A stretch of DNA of 64,000 bases, taken from assembly GCA_963377175.1 (NCBI GenBank), contig CAUJNA010003771.1:2635587-2699586 (forward strand), written 5' to 3'. Both the position numbers and the translations under genes were made by a program. The notes under the pieces are model-generated. The model searched no databases and was not told the DNA's origin. It saw only the letters and a program-made list of their open reading frames with translations. Below, one piece after another: positions 44,115-55,770 of this stretch. Each line of letters opens with the position of its first letter. Positions within the stretch are counted from its first letter, which is position 1. Source of the stretch: Effrenium voratum. Taxonomy: Eukaryota; Sar; Dinophyceae; Suessiales; Symbiodiniaceae.

Positions 44115-46474
44115 ATGGACGCTGGAATGAGGCGGAGACGGGCGATGAGCGTGGATGCCGCCAGGGGCATCATGGTGGCCGAGCCGGAGGGTGAGCTTCC
44201 GGAGCCTCGTGAAGAAGAAGGGCCACCACACGCTGGAGGTGAACGGCGGCAAAGGGTGAGCGTAAACCCTTTCTGGAGCTCGCGGGCGGTGGGAGAAGCC
44301 GAGTTGAATGCGATGAGACCTGAGGGTTTGCCCAAGGTCCCGGACACCGGGAGTTCCCGAAAGGTTGGGAAGAAGATGGACGCTCGGGGAGGTGCCGGTG
44401 ACGCTCCTGAGGGAGATCTTCCTGGGCGAGAACATGAAGAGATTGGTGGTCACCCGGAAGCTGCTGGAAGTAGAACCAGGACGGAGGAGTTCTGGAGTGA
44501 GATCAGGAGAGACCTGACGGTGGAACTGGAAGAAGCAGGAATAGCCAACGGCGGAGGACATGGTCCTGGAGAAGAAGGACAGCACCTAGGTGAAGGTCAT
44601 GAACGTGGGGATGGAGCTCAACTACATGAGATTGGAGGAGGGCTGCATCGTGGAGAAGAACAGAGACCGGTGGATGAACAAGGGCCACCGGTTGAGATCA
44701 TGGGTAGACCTGGTCTTATGCGAGGAAGACCTGCGAGGCGTGAAGGTGATCTCCGGGAACCAATGATGGTCGATCCGCGGTTTGCGCGGCCAGTGGATGA
44801 ACAAGGAGAACAGGATGGTGGACGGCGTCTACATGGAGGACCAGCGCCGAGACCGAGCGTGAGATTGGACCTTCGTGAAGGACAAGTACATCGGCAAGAT
44901 CAGGTAACACATGGTCGTGATCAGACCGGGAGGGAAGCTGGACGAGCCGCGGGGACCGGAGCAGCCGGCTCATCAAGGAGGTGGACCCGTGAAGGGCAAG
45001 GCCTGAGCCTTGATTGGATCTGGAATGACGAGCACAAGGTCTGGGTCCCGGAGCTACCTCAACGAGACGAGGAGGAGCTCATTGGTGAGCTGGATTTGGA
45101 TGTGGAGATGGAGAAGAATTACGGCAAGGCATGCCGGAAGCTGCTGGGAATGGAAAAGCAGCGGGAGTACCTCTTCGGCGTGATCAAGGAGTTGAGAGAG
45201 AAGGTGAGGAAAGTTCAAGAAGAAGCACAGTTCTGGAAGGAGCACTGCAAGAAGGTAGAAAAGGAAAAGATGGAGGAAAGGGAAAGGTTCGTGACAGTGT
45301 TTGAGACGCCTATGACACACCACCGCCACCGCCGCCGAGGCCGGTGGCGAGGCCTACATCCAGGACTACGAGCGCGCCGAGAGCGCGGACACGAGAGCAG
45401 AGGCATACACCGGGAGGAACTAGAGTGCCGGAAGGTGGACTGCCTCAGGCAGCTGGGGCGAAGGTGGAACTGCCGGAGCTCGCGTATGACCATTCGCCAC
45501 TCACAGCGGGGGATTGGTTTGCTTTGGTGGGACCCCAGATGCATGACCTTTCTCAGGGAGCTGCCGAGTGGTGGAAAAGCACCATGGAGGAGGCGAAGAA
45601 GCTTTACGAGGTTTGGCTGAGGAGCACTCCCCTGAACCGGCTCAAGATCACGGTCGGGATCCCGGAGGCCCTCAGAACCGCAAGGTTTGTGCGGACGGAG
45701 CAGCGCGGGGTCACGTTGAGATCCGCAAGGAGTTGATCTCGGCGAGGGACATCAGCAGCACGGGAGTGTTGGTGACTTACCAGCCTGGTGGTCCCGGAGA
45801 ACGGTCTTTGATCCTCAGGAAGCTCACGGACTTGGGTCAGATGAGGACGTTCGCTGAGGCCGCGGTCGCTTTGAGAGAATGGAGGAGGTACTACCTGAGA
45901 GCGCAGGAGATTGGAGCCTCGCTGCCAGACCCTACGCTCCTGGCTGCTGCATTGGAGAAGGTGACGCAGCTGGTGAATCGTGGAGGACCGCAGGCATTTC
46001 GCTGGATACCGCGCCCACGGTTCAGAGCATTTGGAGCTATTCCGGAGATGGATACGGCAAGGTTGATGACAGTGGAAACGGCCAAGGTGAAGGCAATGGC
46101 CACGGGCACCGTAGCGGAAAGGCCTGCTCCGGACTATGCGAAAAAGGACGGTGGGGTGGTAGTGGTGGAAGTGGTCCTGCAGGAGTGAGTTGGAATGCGG
46201 GAGGAGCTGAAAAGATCGAGAAGGCGGAGGTTGAAACCATGTCGGGGACAGAGCCATCTACAAGTGGGGGAACGGGGGAGCTGTTGGCGGAAGCAACACA
46301 GCTTCTTAGGTCCATGAGGGCTCCGTCCGCAAAGGCAATGGTGGTGATCAAAGAGATGAACACGGCGGTCATCAACAAAGGGCTGCTAGATGGAGGCGCG
46401 ACTCATGCGCTGCGGAAGTGCAAGGACCTGGAGGAGTGGGAAGCTGCGACGCCGACAAAGGTGATCTTGACGGA
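44115..46474 (+). pseudogene. gag and protease region of the copia element
   Basis: The first frame starts at the ATG at 44,115 and stays open to 45,620. It contains an Arg/Gly/Glu-rich N-terminal part and a good coiled coil at 45,060-45,300 (EKNYGKACRKLLGMEKQREY onward). The capsid-like part then continues in another frame: LTAGDWFALVGPQMHDLSQG and AAEWWKSTMEEAKKLYEVWL at 45,490-45,640, followed after another shift by LREWRRYYLRAQEIGASLPD at about 45,875. The aspartic protease motif LLDGGATHAL lies at 46,383-46,412 with catalytic Asp at 46,389. The zinc knuckle is not recognisable; only CSGLC remains. The frame then runs into the inserted transposon at 46,475. Confidence 0.85.
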
Positions 46475-46497
46475 CTTAGATGGGCCGGTGAATTGGT
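46475..46497 (+). repeat. left terminal inverted repeat of the DNA transposon
   Basis: First 11 bases are perfectly inverted at 57,712-57,722; the next dozen match with three or four differences. Confidence 0.8.
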
Positions 46498-46586
46498 ATA
46501 GCCTTCTAGTACTTTAACATAATTAGGTATGTTAACTATAAAAATTAGAAGTCACTAGCTAATAATTAGCTAGCAATTAACTTGCA

Positions 46587-46922
46587 TTAACTTGCACCAT
46601 CTAAACTCAAAAAAACATGGACAGGCGCGCCTTTGCCCAGGCTTTGAAAATTGGAAATCCATTGAGGCAGGGAACCAATTTTCCATGAAGCCCCTGCCAA
46701 GAGGAGCACCTTTGGGTGCACCAGATTGCTTGCAAGGCTTCTAAAGACATGCTGCATGGGGCAGCGCTGCAGTGCTTTCAAGAAGCAGGTCACAAACGGC
46801 ACAGCAAGTTGCAGAAGCGCAAACAGCATGTGCTGCAACATAGATTTGCACACCACCAGTTGCGGAGTATCATCCAAAGGCCTACGCACACCCCCATTGC
46901 AAGCCACAGTTGAGGTTGCCAT
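46587..46922 (-). CDS. weak open frame near the transposon end
   Basis: An open minus-strand frame of about 110 codons containing VTCFLKALQRCPMQHVFRSL. It could be a last exon of the transposase gene or chance. An overlapping plus-strand frame is equally open. Confidence 0.2.
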   Translation of the reverse strand: MATSTVACNGGVRRPLDDTPQLVVCKSMLQHMLFALLQLAVPFVTCFLKALQRCPMQHVFRSLASNLVHPKVLLLAGASWKIGSLPQWISNFQSLGKGAPVHVFLSLDGAS

Positions 46923-46929
46923 ATGTGTG

Positions 46930-47075
46930 CTGGTTGCAAGTGAGCCTACATGTGGCTGAGGTTACTGGGCTTGTTGCATGGCTGAATGAGCACATTGTGC
47001 TGACTGCTGCCTGGAACTGTGACACGAGCCCATGGGCTGGTTGGCTGAATGAGCACACTGTGCTGACTGGCTGAA
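46930..47075. repeat. AGCC...GGCT hairpin repeats, leftmost cluster
   Basis: Units such as AGCCTACATGTGGCT and AGCCCATGGGCT alternate with GCTGAATGAGCACA and GTGCTGACTG. The same units occur in the gaps between coding blocks throughout this transposon. Confidence 0.65.
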
Positions 47076-47174
47076 TGAACACATGTTTGGCACGTGGCAC
47101 CCTTTTGCACTTCCCCGTCAACTGCCCGCGTGGGGCGCAGGTGGTAAGGCACAAGTGTTGTCAAAGTGCCATTG

Positions 47175-48929
47175 CTAGCCAAATTGTACACTACAGAGCA
47201 TTGGATTTTTCTCAGCAGGCAACACCACATGTGTGTCCAACTGCTCCCATTCAGCTTTCCCTTGACCCCCATCAAAGGATTTCAAAGCAAACTCTGAAGC
47301 AAGTGTGTACACAATGCCTTCCACTTCGAAGTGGCACCAGCATTGCCCACAAGAAAAGGCCAAGTCTTTGTGATGCTTGCTGCCAGGGTCATTGAACAAA
47401 ATCATATCTCCTTTGGAGCAAGTGCTACCACACCCAAGCCTGTACCGGTGGCTTGTGTTGCAAGCCTCCACCCCCAAGAGGTAGTCAAAGTTCTGCTGCA
47501 GAAACAGAGCAAGCTTTTTCGGTGCTGGGTGTGGGGCAAGGAGCCCCGCCCCATTTGCAAAGACCCCTTCCTGCTGCCATTCTGCAAGCTCTTGTGTCAA
47601 GACTTCATGGTACATAGACAGCTCGTATTTGCTTGTGTTTTGAATGGGGTCTGCAAACCTCCTCAGCAACTTGTGCTTCCTCTCCATGCTCCAGCATGCT
47701 GGCAGCATCTGGAATTTTCTTAGAGCATCACCATAGTGCAGCATCCAGTGGTGCTTAGGGACCATTTCTGATTGCCACCCAGCAGCACGCATGGCTTCCA
47801 GAGCTGCTTCCACGGAAGCTGTGATCATCTTGGCTGTCACAACCCCATGAGGCACACTTTGCAAGAGGTCCAGAACAGTGCACATACACAAATATGCATG
47901 ACATTGCTTGATGCAGAGGCCTGCCTTCATGCACACAGTCTGCAAATTGAAAGGAATCATCTTGTACAGGCTCAAAATGTCTGAAGCTTGGGCTTTGAGC
48001 TTCCTGGCCTTTTTGTGTGACTCCACCCTCTTGTTGGTGAACAGCTGGTGCACCTTGCTGTGCCTTGTTGCCTGTGGAAAGGTCCACAGCTGCAGCCAAC
48101 TGAACATGAAAATCCAAACATTGAGGCCATTCTGGGAAATTGATTGAAACACCAAAAAATGAGGGAGTTCATCACACCATTGCTGCACATGCCATGCATG
48201 TAATCATGGCACCACTGCTTCAATGGCTTCACCATGTACCTGAGGCTTTTGTCTTCCAGCAGCCCATGTGCTGTGAAAGTCATGCCAGTAGCTTGCTACC
48301 ACAATTTCCAATCCCCTGCACTCACATTGCCACGACGGTCTGCAAGCTTGGAAGAGCTCACTGTCTGTGCATAGGTCAAGCTCAGAGTGCTTTATAGTCT
48401 TGCACATACTGCAATCCTCATCATCTTCTTCACTGCAAACAGCTGCCTTGAGCACAAACGGGTTCTTGCACATTGGACAGAATCTGGATGCCCCATCACC
48501 TCTCACACTGAAGGTGTATTTCATTGCCCCACCATCTTGCAAAAACATCTGCAGCTGTAGAAACAACCTTATTCTTGTGCCACCACACTGCAGTGGCACT
48601 CCATAGGCTGGGTTGCCATAGGGGTTGTTGAACATGGAATGCAGTAAGAGTTTGATGCATTGGCCAATGTTGCCATCAAGCTGGTTTACAATCTCACTTC
48701 TGCACACAAACAGCACCATCCAAGCTGCAGAGTTTGACATCACTGCTTGCCCAAAGGATGTCAGTGCGGCATAAACTGCCCACAGCTTTCTTGCACCCTT
48801 CAAGGACAGCTGGTTCCCTGGGTGCAGTTCATCTGCATAGATGCAGCCAAGGAGCCGAATGCCCTTAACTAAAGAACCGCAATGAGCCTCAAGACTGCTG
48901 CAAAAATGTGTCAATGCAATGAGCCTCAA
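47175..48929 (-). pseudogene. DDE-like transposase of the inserted DNA transposon
   Basis: Reading leftward, the first block includes IRLLGCIYADELHPGNQLSL, then ARKLWAVYAALTSFGQAVMS and a Cys-rich patch FCPMCKN. The second, in a shifted frame, has PLKQWCHDYMHGMCSNGVMN. A third, shifted again near 48,150, has MVPKHHWMLHYGDALRKFQM, then LPACWSMERKHKLLRRFADP and IQNTSKYELS, and ends with a Gly/Asp-rich tail and stop at 47,175. Asp in YADE, Asp in CHDYMH and Glu in SMERKHK are my candidates for the catalytic triad; K-x-H...ER-x-K resembles the C-terminal part of tnp2-type transposases. Two frameshifts mean no intact product. Family assignment is inference from motif pattern. Confidence 0.65.
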
Positions 48930-49020
48930 AGTGGCTGACTGTTGAAAAGTGTGTCAATGCAATGAGCCTGAAAGTGGCTGACTGCTGCAAGACTGATGCC
49001 AGCACTGAAGCTGCCCATGC
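48880..49020. repeat. AGCC...GGCT hairpin repeats in a gap between coding blocks
   Basis: AGCCTCAAAGTGGCTGACTG and AGCCTGAAAGTGGCTGACTG alternate with TGTGTCAATGCAATG. Confidence 0.7.
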
Positions 49021-49054
49021 CTTTTGCTGCGCAAAGCCACATATCTATTTCTGA

Positions 49055-49699
49055 CTAGCCTCCCCACCTTTGTGGTGAAACGTTGCAGATTGCTTCCCAG
49101 CACCTTGGCCATAGCCACCAGCACCATCTTCTTCTGAGACGCCTTTGCCTTTCCAGCTCCTGCTTGAAGAAGGCACCGAAGCAGTAGCCGTTCCTGCCTT
49201 TCCTGCTTGTAGCGGGGCCCTTGCCGCCAGTTTCACCTTTCCTGCCAGCGGTGCCTTTGCTGCCAACTGCAGCTTTGCTGACAGGTGCCACTTTGCTGCC
49301 AGCTGCCAAAGCGTCACCATTGTCACTCGAGCTGCTGTATGCCTCAAACTCCTCCCAACTCATCTGCTGACTGTGAAACTGTTCCAAGACAAGCCTCCTC
49401 TGCTGGCTCAGCTCATTTAGCCAAGTGTAGTGACACAACTGGCACATTGGTGGGACCTCACAGCATGCACAGTTCTTTGGCTGGCATCCGTGGTCAGCCC
49501 TCATGAAGCCATGGAAGGACTTCCTCCACAGGCCCCTGCCTTTCCAAGTGCCTATGTGCCACATTGCTGGGTGCACAAGTTGAACTTGTTTCGCTGCTAC
49601 TGCTTGGTGCTCACATGCTTCAGCTGTCCTTCTTACAAGCTGCATGTCATGTTCCTGCCACAGCCTTGGCATTTGAACCGCTGAAGACACACAGGGCAC
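49055..49699 (-). pseudogene. Cys-rich and Gly/Lys-rich segment upstream of the transposase
   Basis: The minus strand reads MWHIGTWKGRGLWRKSFHGF, then a Cys cluster (CQPKNCACCEVPPMCQLCHY) that could bind zinc, a helical part and a long Ala/Gly/Lys/Ser linker. A frame change near 49,150 moves the end into KGKGVSEEDGAGGYGQGAGK. Together with the block to its right it probably forms the N-terminal DNA-binding part of the transposase protein, a guess from position. Confidence 0.5.
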
Positions 49700-49719
49700 A
49701 TCTATGCACAGAGCTGCTC

Positions 49720-49800
49720 CAAAAACACGAGCCTTGCTGGCTGACTGCTGAAAACATGAGCCTGCTGGCTGACTGCTGAAAACATGAGCTTACTTGCAAA
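49720..49800. repeat. AGCC...GGCT hairpin repeats in a gap between coding blocks
   Basis: Two 30-bp copies of GAGCCTGCTGGCTGACTG with CTGAAAACAT between. Confidence 0.75.
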
Positions 49801-51347
49801 CAAACATAAAGGCAAAGCTTCTTGCTTGAACTGGCCATGAATAGCTGGCAATGCAAGCTGTCCTTTTTCCATGTCTAAGCGGTCAGATTGATTTGGCATT
49901 GAATGCCCCTTTTTGGACAGCACCCCTGCTGCTTCACCCCTGGCATTTGCATGGAAGCAAATGGCCTCACCCAAGCAGTGCTCTGGCAGGGACCTTCTCA
50001 CCTGGTCAAAGCATCCCTTTTCTCTTCTCCATGAATTTGGTCCACGCCTGCCTTCCAGGCAGCCTGACCCCTGCAAAATTGAAACGTCACATCCTTTCAC
50101 ATTCCCTCTGCATCTTGAGCACCCATACTTCTCGCTGTGTGCAGGTGCAGCTGCTGGCTTTTTCATCACCTTGTCCTTTTTAGCAGCTCTGGCTTTTGTT
50201 GTGGCCTTTGCTGCTGTTCCACTCTTTCTGTTCTTCAGCAAAGCAAACGCATCATCTTCATAAGATGCCAAATCCTTGGAAGGTGGCTGGCTCTGCATGC
50301 CTGGCTTTGAAGAGACTGGCTCTGGTGTGATCGTCTCAGCTTGTGGCACAGCTTCCTTGCCAGCCTGCTTTGCCACAGGTGTCTGCAAGTGACCTTGGGG
50401 ATGTGCATCTTCCAGCTGCAGCATCTGAAGTGTGTGTGCCTTCTTTAGCCCCTTATCCTGTTCTGAACTGTCTAAGCTGTCTGCCTCTAGGCTCTGGCCC
50501 GACAGGCTGCCACCAAGCTTGAAAACTTGTTGCACCTGTGCCAGCAACCAGCCTGGCTGCTTTTGGCCCAGGCTTCAAGACATTGATGTCAATTCCTGGT
50601 GCATTGCTGGCACTCCCTCTGCAGATACTCAAGACTGCTTTCAACATTTGGTCAGCAGCCAACTGACCATCTGGGCTGTGACCAGCAGAAGTCTTGGTAA
50701 GCAACCTGCTTGAACTTCTCACTGGAGTGTGGAACTGTTCTAGAACCTTCAAGCTGGGGACTCCCCATCAGCTCTGGCTGGTCTGGGTACTTGGCACACC
50801 CACTAACAGCTGCCACTTGCTGGCTGGAGTTGAATGCCTGCTGGACATGTTGTGACAGCTTGTAGATGTGGTCATAGGAAGGCAAACTGCCCTCTTTCCA
50901 GACCTGGCATTGCACCAGCAAGGCTGTGGCACACTTTTTGGTTTCTTCTCTCATCACTTTCAAGCCAATAGTTCTCAGCCTCTTGACAATGCAAAGAACA
51001 CCATCCCACTGGTTTCCTGATGTCAAGAGCTCCCAGCCCTTGCCAGTGAGGAAATTGCACAAATATGCAAGCACCTGGTGTTGCCCTAATGGCTTGGTCT
51101 CTGAGCTGGAGATCAGCATCTTCTCATCAACTGCCTTCAAAACCACTTGCTTCAGGCTGCTGTCTAAACTGCACTTGTCCACGGCCTTGTACAATTCAAT
51201 CAAATCTGCACTGGTTGCTTGACACTGCAAATGGAATCTCTTGCAGGCAGCTTCCAACAGGCTCGTGGCCATTACCTGGCATGGCCTGATTGCCTGAAGC
51301 TGCTCCAAATCTGAGATCTCTTTGATGAAATCAGCAACAGACCCCAT
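49800..51347 (-). pseudogene. start of the second transposon gene
   Basis: The ATG at 51,347 (GCCATGG) begins MGSVADFIKEISDLEQLQAI, a helical domain of about 200 residues. Frame changes near 50,700 and 50,545 lead to a low-complexity region. Then follows a basic segment KKDKVMKKPAAAPAHSEKYG with a Cys cluster (CSRCRGNVKGC), likely a zinc-binding DNA-contact module. The reading ends near 49,800, where hairpin repeats start. With the next two blocks this likely forms one gene whose C-terminus is the transposase. Confidence 0.5.
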
Positions 51348-51794
51348 GGCGCTAGACTACTTCTGGTGGATACACACACACACTTGCACAAATCAATGGC
51401 ACCAATGGGGAATGCATCCTGAAATGAAATCATGTCGTGTTGTTTCCTGAAAATCGTCTGTTCCCAAGTAGGATGCATAACAAATGGATGGCACATTGCA
51501 AATGACTGCACGCACACACACACACAATATGGCACAGTTGGGCAACACCAGTTGCAAAGTGTACAAGCAAATGATCATGCCAACAGCCAAGTACAGCAAT
51601 CAAACATTTGTCAGTCCTAGGTTTTGAATGGAACAGAGAGTGCTAACTCTGAAACATCTGACCTCCTACACATTGGGCAGCCACATGGAAAACAGCCACC
51701 ATGAGAGCATATATGATCATCATGAAATACAACATAATCAACAAATTCAATTGTGCATCATGGATAGCGAATCAGATCTGACAATGTGCAAACA

Positions 51795-51945
51795 TACCTT
51801 TCAATTTATAAAAACAAATTGAAATTCAGGGGTTTGATTTTCGAGTTTTCAATTTGTTTTTATAAATTGAAACCTCAATTTCAATTTGTTTTTTTAAATT
51901 GAAAAAAACCCTGAATTTCAATTTGTTTTTTTAGAAATTAAAAGT
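51795..51945. repeat. AT-rich hairpin element inside the transposon
   Basis: 51,799-51,824 and 51,847-51,872 are perfect 26-bp inverted arms (TTTCAATTTATAAAAACAAA...). Two further partial arms and a CCCTGAAT/ATTCAGGG pair follow. It lies between the two gene groups and resembles a small MITE nested in the larger element. Confidence 0.7.
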
Positions 51946-51974
51946 TATCTGCTTAAATTTATCAGTATTGCTTT

Positions 51975-52060
51975 ATGTATGTTGACACATGAGCCTTTTC
52001 ATGGCTGACTGAGCACAATCTGCAACCATAACTTGAGCCTGGGTAGGCTGACTGCTGGTT
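51975..52060. repeat. AGCC...GGCT hairpin repeats
   Basis: AGCCTTTTCATGGCTGACTG and AGCCTGGGTAGGCTGACTG in a non-coding gap. Confidence 0.7.
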
Positions 52061-52269
52061 CAACTCCAGGTGTCACACCAACACTCAACTCAAAGCTCAA
52101 TCATTTTCCTGCGTGTAACGCTGCAGTGGGCGGTCAAGGTCTGTACAATTCTATACAAATCACGAGCATGGGCGGTGGGCTCATCTGCAGTGTGCTGTGA
52201 GTGTCAAACATCACTGTCTGCTGGAAGCAATCACTTGAGCTTCAATGCCATCCCCTTTGCCCACCATCC

Positions 52270-53427
52270 ATGCCTAAAAGTCATAGGCTGGATCCCATCC
52301 CCATCTGTTAATGCACTCGATGTGCCTTGTCACAAGGCTCTCTACGGCCCAGTGCTCACTAAACTTCTTAGTGAGGTACTTCACCCTGACTTCATCTCCT
52401 CTCTTCAGTGCTGCCACCCACTCCCTTCTCGGCTTCTCCCACTCCCTTCTCGGCTTCTCCCATTCCCACCACTCGTTCTTCTTCTGCTCCATCTGCTCTG
52501 GCTTCTGAAGGCAGGGCTCTGAGCCTTCCCTTTGCTTCTCCTCAGCCTGGGCTTGGCAAGGCTTTGTGTCATCACGGACTGCCTCATCATGTTCCTGTTC
52601 TGGGTTTGTCTTCTCCTGCTCGTCCTCGCCAACCTCTGACCACTCGTCTTGCTGCCCCCATCTCCACCTGCTCCAGCCATCTCCACCACTGCTCCAATCC
52701 TCCTTGACCCACTTCTTGTGCTCTTGCCGCCAGCCGCCACTGGCCTCCTCCCATGTCCTTTGTACACTTTTTCATTCTCTATACCCTCGGCTCCTGCTGT
52801 ACCCACTAGTGTACAAACCCAGAGCCAAACAGCCCTGCACTTGTGCAGCTGCATTTTGGCAGTGCCAGCAAAACCCATTGCACCTCAAGCACCTGGAGCA
52901 GGTAGAGTCGACACCTCCCAGAAGGCACTTCTCCATCTGAGTTGTCCAGCTCATGAGGGCATCCTTTGGGCATGAAGTAGCTGGAGTCCAGGTATCCAGT
53001 TTGCAGCCTCTGGCTTGATCTGGTTGACAGCAGGTTCCCCTTCATCAGTGTCCACACAGGTGTTGTTGGCTCCGCCAGGTCTCCACCGCGAGGCTCAGGT
53101 GCATATGGATCTTGGTAGACGAGCTCTGCCAACTTCATCTGTGTGGCCATCATGCCAGGCCTGGTGCCAAACAAGTTGATGATGTCCATGTCTCTTCGGT
53201 TGGCGGTGGAGTGATCTCCACCTTCTCCTGAGACGTCAAGCCTGCTGTCCTCATTCTCAAAAACACTTCAGCTTCCCACAGCTGCTGCCTTTGCCTGCCT
53301 TGCACGCATCTTCTTGAGCAGGAGCTCCTTCTGAACTCCTGCTTCTGCTCCTTGACCGAGCAGCTGCTTCTCCCATGGGTTGGCCTACCAGAAGCTTTCC
53401 CTCCAGTGTCTGAGCCACCCACACCTG
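52270..53427 (-). pseudogene. unresolved coding-like blocks of the first transposon gene
   Basis: The minus strand shows charged, Arg/Gly/Glu-rich frames that change repeatedly (QKKNEWWEWEKPRREWEKPR at about 52,440; MKLAELVYQDPYAPEPRGGD at about 53,130). A likely acceptor TTTTGCAG|G lies at 53,427. A stretch of directly repeated AGAAGGGAGTGGGAGAAGCC units occurs at 52,420-52,465. I cannot assign a domain. Confidence 0.35.
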
Positions 53428-53479
53428 CAAAAGCACAATAAATGAAAAACTGTTCCAGAAACAGGTTGCCCTTTGCTAG

Positions 53480-53600
53480 AATTGAGCATGTGGAAACCTG
53501 AGCCTTCATGGGCTGACCGTGGCAGTGGCCGGAAACTCTGAACACATGAGCCATGTAGGCTGACTGTGCTGAAACTTCAAGTGCTGTTTGCTGACAACAT
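53480..53600. repeat. AGCC...GGCT hairpin repeats in an intron
   Basis: AGCCTTCATGGGCTGACCG and AGCCATGTAGGCTGACTG precede the acceptor at 53,427 on the minus strand. Confidence 0.7.
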
Positions 53601-53874
53601 GCCAGCACTCTGCATGTTGTTTTGGCACTCCGCAGCAGCTTGTCACCGAGCCTTTGGTGCCAGTGCTGGGCTTTAAGGTATTCCTCTCGCCTGGGACCTC
53701 AGTCTGTCTGTTCCGGCTGAGAAAAGCCGACGTTTGGCTTGGGGCTGTGGAAAAGCCACACATTCCTTTGAGTTTTATTTGGCAAGCATGGAAAAACACT
53801 TTCCGCTGATTTCAACACAAGCAATCAGTTCAAAAACTGGCAGCAGGTGGTCTTGGTGAAAAAGGACAGTCAAG

Positions 53875-54292
53875 TCAGCTTGGCTGTGCCTGGCCTTGGG
53901 GACCAACACCTTGACCTTGAAGTTGTCCAGGCTTATCACGATTGTGTTTGGGAGCAGGCTTGGTGCAATCTTCACCTTCTTCTTCCTTGGGCTCAGCTTG
54001 AAAGAGGTCATCTGGCTCCTGTGCATCTGCTCCTTTCTGCTCAGTGGTGGAACTGAGCACCAAGCCCTTCAGCTTTTTGAGGCCACTGCTTTCTGACAAG
54101 CTCATTCCTTTAGAAATGTCCTGGCCAGCACAAATAACATGGATCAAGCCAACGTGCGTGGGCCTGATCTTCAGAAACATCTCTTGTGTCTCCTCCTTCA
54201 CAAGAAGGTCTTCTGGCACTTTGCAATGCTTCCCCTTGTAGGAGATGCCAAATAAGGTTTGGATTGTCAATGCCATAACTATGAGCTGACAC
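53875..54292 (-). CDS. internal exon of the first transposon gene
   Basis: It starts after the acceptor CTTACTTGTAG|G at 54,292 and reads VMALTIQTLFGISYKGKHCK, PEDLLVKEETQEMFLKIRPT, then HVGLIHVICAGQDISKGM, followed by an acidic tail ending near 53,875. The compact beta/alpha-like part has no family I recognise. The upstream side is clearly intronic, as it contains the hairpin repeat cluster. Confidence 0.5.
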
Positions 54293-54339
54293 CTACAAGT
54301 AAGAGTACCATGAGCCTGCCATGGCAAACGGGTGTGCAT

Positions 54340-54660
54340 GCCTGTGTGGAAGGCATGAGCCGTAAAGGCTGGACATGAGCTTTCAAGCTGGTTGAACATG
54401 AACACCAAGGGTTGCATGAAAGTGATCCTTGCAAGCTGACTGGGCGTGAGCTCAAAAGCTGAGTCAACATGAGTCATGGCTGGCTTAACATGAGCCTTAC
54501 AAGGCTGAAGGAACATGAGCCTTAGAGGCTGAAGGAACATGAGCCTTAAAGGCTGGCAAAATATAAGCCTTAAAGGCTGACTGAGCACGAGGGCTGGTTG
54601 AACATGAGCCCCAGTGGCTGACTGAGCACGAGCCTCAAGGGCTTGCTGAGAATGTGTGGC
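54340..54660. repeat. main AGCC...GGCT hairpin cluster (intron)
   Basis: At least nine units in 320 bp: AGCCGTAAAGGCT, AGCTTTCAAGCT, AGCTCAAAAGCT, AGCCTTACAAGGCT, AGCCTTAGAGGCT, AGCCTTAAAGGCT (twice) and AGCCCCAGTGGCT, spaced by GAACATG or GACTGAGCACG. Stems of 4-6 bp are conserved while loop bases vary. Confidence 0.8.
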
Positions 54661-54752
54661 GCATGATAAACAAAAAACTTGGTGCCTTGGTTTTCACCAA
54701 CGCCACAGCCAGCCAACCAGCTGGCTCCTCTGTCACCTTGCACTCAAGCAGC

Positions 54753-55737
54753 TTAGCTTGATTGCTTTGTTCTGGCCCTCTTCCTCACAGGCTCCTGTTC
54801 AACATCCTTCATATCATGGCAGAGCTTGGTGTTGGCCTCGAGCAGCATGTCCCCTTTCCCTACAGCTTTGCAGTTAACCAGGCAAGGTATCTCCATTTTG
54901 CCTATAGTGATTGGCTTTCTGACCATCTTGACCTTGTCCTCTTCTGATGTTGTCCTCACCCACCAGAAAGGGCTCATCATGCACTGCTCTGGTGCCGGCT
55001 TTGCAAAGTCTGGCCACAACTTGGGCTGGGACACTGTGAAGACATCCTTGCCACACACAAGCTTGGGGAGCCTGCTTGCAGCAGGGTCCTTGCAAAGGCT
55101 GACTGCACCAATGGACATCAGCACTAACTGCTTGGCTTTGAACTTCTTCTGGCTGACAACTCCTGGAGTTGCTGAACATGATGTCCTCTTCTGAAGGCTG
55201 CTTCCCATTCATGAATGCTTGCACCAGGGCTAGCTGAGCCTTGCTCACTGCCTCCATCTCTTGCAAAGCTTCTGAGTTTTGTGGCAACAGCCCCTTGGCA
55301 ACAGAGCTTGGGCAAGCTGTCTGTTCTTTCTGCTTGCTAGGCCTCATGCTCTTCAAGTTGTCCAGCTTGACCACCACTTCCTCTGCTGCCCCTAGCAAGG
55401 GTGTGTAAACAAAGAGAGCACCTTCGTTGTCAACCTTCACAAGCTTCAGCACTTTACCACCTTGCTGGCTGCAAGTGTACAAGTTGCCAATTGTGATGTG
55501 CTTATTCAGCACAAGTGCAGTGTGGGCAGGGCTGCTTTCAAGCAAGTTCTCTGGCAAGCCTGCATCCTTCTTGGCTTTGGAGGGGCTGCAGGCTGGCTTT
55601 TCATGTGCGCAGTGCTTGCCTTTGGTTGCTTGATCTCCTCTGCAAAAGCCTTGCTGATGGCAGCAACACTGGGCCATCCAGCTGGCTCTCTGCCGTGCTT
55701 CTCTTTGCTGGCCAAGTGAAGGACTGTCCTGATGCAC
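54753..55737 (-). pseudogene. coding block of the first transposon gene, one frameshift
   Basis: The upstream frame reads VLNKHITIGNLYTCSQQGGK, VLKLVKVDNEGALFVYTPLL and AAEEVVVKLDNLKSMR, a plausible small beta domain. Near 55,185 the reading moves to another frame: KLVCGKDVFTVSQPKLWPDF, MMSPFWWVRTTSEEDKVKMV and a basic C-terminus VRKRARTKQSS, which looks like a nuclear signal, then a stop. No homology is recognised. Confidence 0.5.
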
Positions 55738-55770
55738 AAGCGGCCAATTGCTGCAGTGCTGTGCTCCTGG

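Noticed and set aside
43754..44347. Minus-strand gene of about 200 codons across the 5' LTR
   Set aside because: Most of the frame is antisense to gag and the LTR. Only the last 25 codons look coding and are listed as a candidate exon.
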